A stretch of 7,226 nucleotides of DNA from Lachnospiraceae bacterium (GTDB lineage: Bacteria > Bacillota_A > Clostridia > Lachnospirales > Lachnospiraceae), in assembly GCA_017960415.1 (NCBI GenBank), contig JAGCZE010000012.1, positions 1 through 7,226 of the forward strand, given 5' to 3'. Every line of letters starts with the position of its first letter. Position 1 is the first letter of the stretch. The notes beneath the pieces are model-generated. The model was not told the DNA's origin. It saw nothing but the letters and a program-made list of their open reading frames with translations, and ran no database searches. Below are positions 6,514 through 7,226 of the stretch, one piece after another. Both the position numbers and the translations under genes were made by a program.

Positions 6514-7226
6514 GACCGGAAATTTTTAAAACACCTCATTTTAAACATGCCATGAAAGGTACGGCAATACTCACGATCATACTTGTTATGCTTGCCTCTC
6601 TTTCTTCGTGCGGTTTTGAGAGCCTGAAAACGGGGCCTGTGAATACTGATTCACATAATATTGAACTGACGGTCATGACCATGTATGCCGGCAATGACGG
6701 CAATGCAAGGAACTTTAAGGATGCTGTGGCCGAATGGCAGAAACTGACCGGCAATACGGTATTGGACAGCTCGGTCACCTCGGATGAGACCTTTAAGACC
6801 AGGGTTATCATGGATTACCAGACCGGGGCCGAACCCGATATCCTGTTCTATTTTTCGGGAGAGGATGCGAGCGTCCTGGTACAGAACAACAGGGTGGTAT
6901 CTCTTGACGAAATACGCGGGGTCTATCCCGATTTTGCTTCCAACATGAAGGAAAGCCTGATGCAGGAATCGCCGGTGGACAGGAAGATCTACTGTATTCC
7001 CGTAAACGGCTACTGGGAGGGCCTGTTCGTAAATAAAAAGGTCTGCCGGGAGGCCGGGGTTGAGATCCCCGATGAGAATACGGATTGGGATACATTTATG
7101 ACAATGTGTGAGAAGATCAGGGATGCTGGGTATATCCCGATAGCTGCGTCACTGGCCAATGTGCCGCATTACTGGTTTGAATTCTGTATTTACAATTATC
7201 AGGATCCCGAGACTCATGCGATAGTC
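6510..7226 (+). CDS. Second solute-binding lipoprotein, coupled to the kinase (3' end outside window)
   Basis: The frame stays open from GTG 6510 to the window edge, giving 239 codons of an extracellular solute-binding protein; full family members have about 420-450, so a little over half is present. The N terminus is long (14 residues before M15), then a hydrophobic stretch leads to the lipobox L31-S32-S33-C34. The mature part opens with a strand IELTVMTMYAG, then an EWQKLTG helix, the EPDILFYFSG segment and IYCIPVNGYWEGLFVNKK, all typical of family 1 sugar-binding proteins, and a later TDWDTFMTMCEKI. It does not look like the DUF3502-type receptor of the importer upstream. The GTGA overlap with the kinase stop indicates translational coupling, so I infer a role in sensing rather than, or besides, transport. 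Against this, it could be the receptor of a further importer encoded downstream. Confidence 0.88.
   Translation, partial: MRPEIFKTPHFKHAMKGTAILTIILVMLASLSSCGFESLKTGPVNTDSHNIELTVMTMYAGNDGNARNFKDAVAEWQKLTGNTVLDSSVTSDETFKTRVIMDYQTGAEPDILFYFSGEDASVLVQNNRVVSLDEIRGVYPDFASNMKESLMQESPVDRKIYCIPVNGYWEGLFVNKKVCREAGVEIPDENTDWDTFMTMCEKIRDAGYIPIAASLANVPHYWFEFCIYNYQDPETHAIV

Noticed and set aside
6536..7095. Minus-strand open frames opposite the last gene
   Set aside because: The plus strand encodes a convincing lipoprotein with lipobox throughout this stretch; the minus frames are low-complexity shadows rich in Ser, Pro and Arg.

Overview
The window reads as an anaerobic, low-to-mid GC Firmicute, most likely a gut or rumen Clostridium-relative of the Lachnospiraceae type. 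The basis is the style of the genes: an LplB/YtcP permease pair with a DUF3502-type binding lipoprotein, a YesM-type sensor kinase, strong GGAGG ribosome binding sites, and C-terminal lipobox signal peptides. This placement comes from recognising the families by eye, not from a search. All genes lie on the plus strand.

Layout. Positions 1-804 are the 3' part of a phosphoglucomutase/phosphomannomutase-family gene that started before the window. A strong hairpin terminator (880-918) closes that transcript. Directly behind it lies a probable extended -10 promoter (921-929) and a LacI/CcpA-like palindrome (944-957). These precede a three-gene carbohydrate ABC importer operon: LplB-like permease (1030-1986), YtcP-like permease (2010-2927) and DUF3502-type substrate-binding lipoprotein (2997-4595). 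No ATP-binding subunit is present, as is usual for CUT1 importers that borrow a shared MsmX-type ATPase. A long branched hairpin (4619-4689) follows the binding-protein gene. A second extended -10 promoter (4729-4737) then precedes a sensor histidine kinase of the YesM/LytS class (4792-6513). Its stop codon overlaps by four bases the GTG start of a second, unrelated-looking solute-binding lipoprotein (6510 to the window end, incomplete).

How the parts may work together. The importer takes up a sugar or oligosaccharide, and the kinase is placed to control such a system. The kinase is translationally coupled to a second binding lipoprotein rather than to a response regulator. This suggests, as inference only, a three-component sensor in which the lipoprotein captures the sugar outside the cell and presents it to the kinase. 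No response regulator is visible; if present it should lie just downstream of the window.

No gap exceeds 300 bases: the two largest (805-1029 and 4596-4791) hold the terminators and promoters listed. I found no RNA gene, CRISPR array, transposase or clear mobile element.
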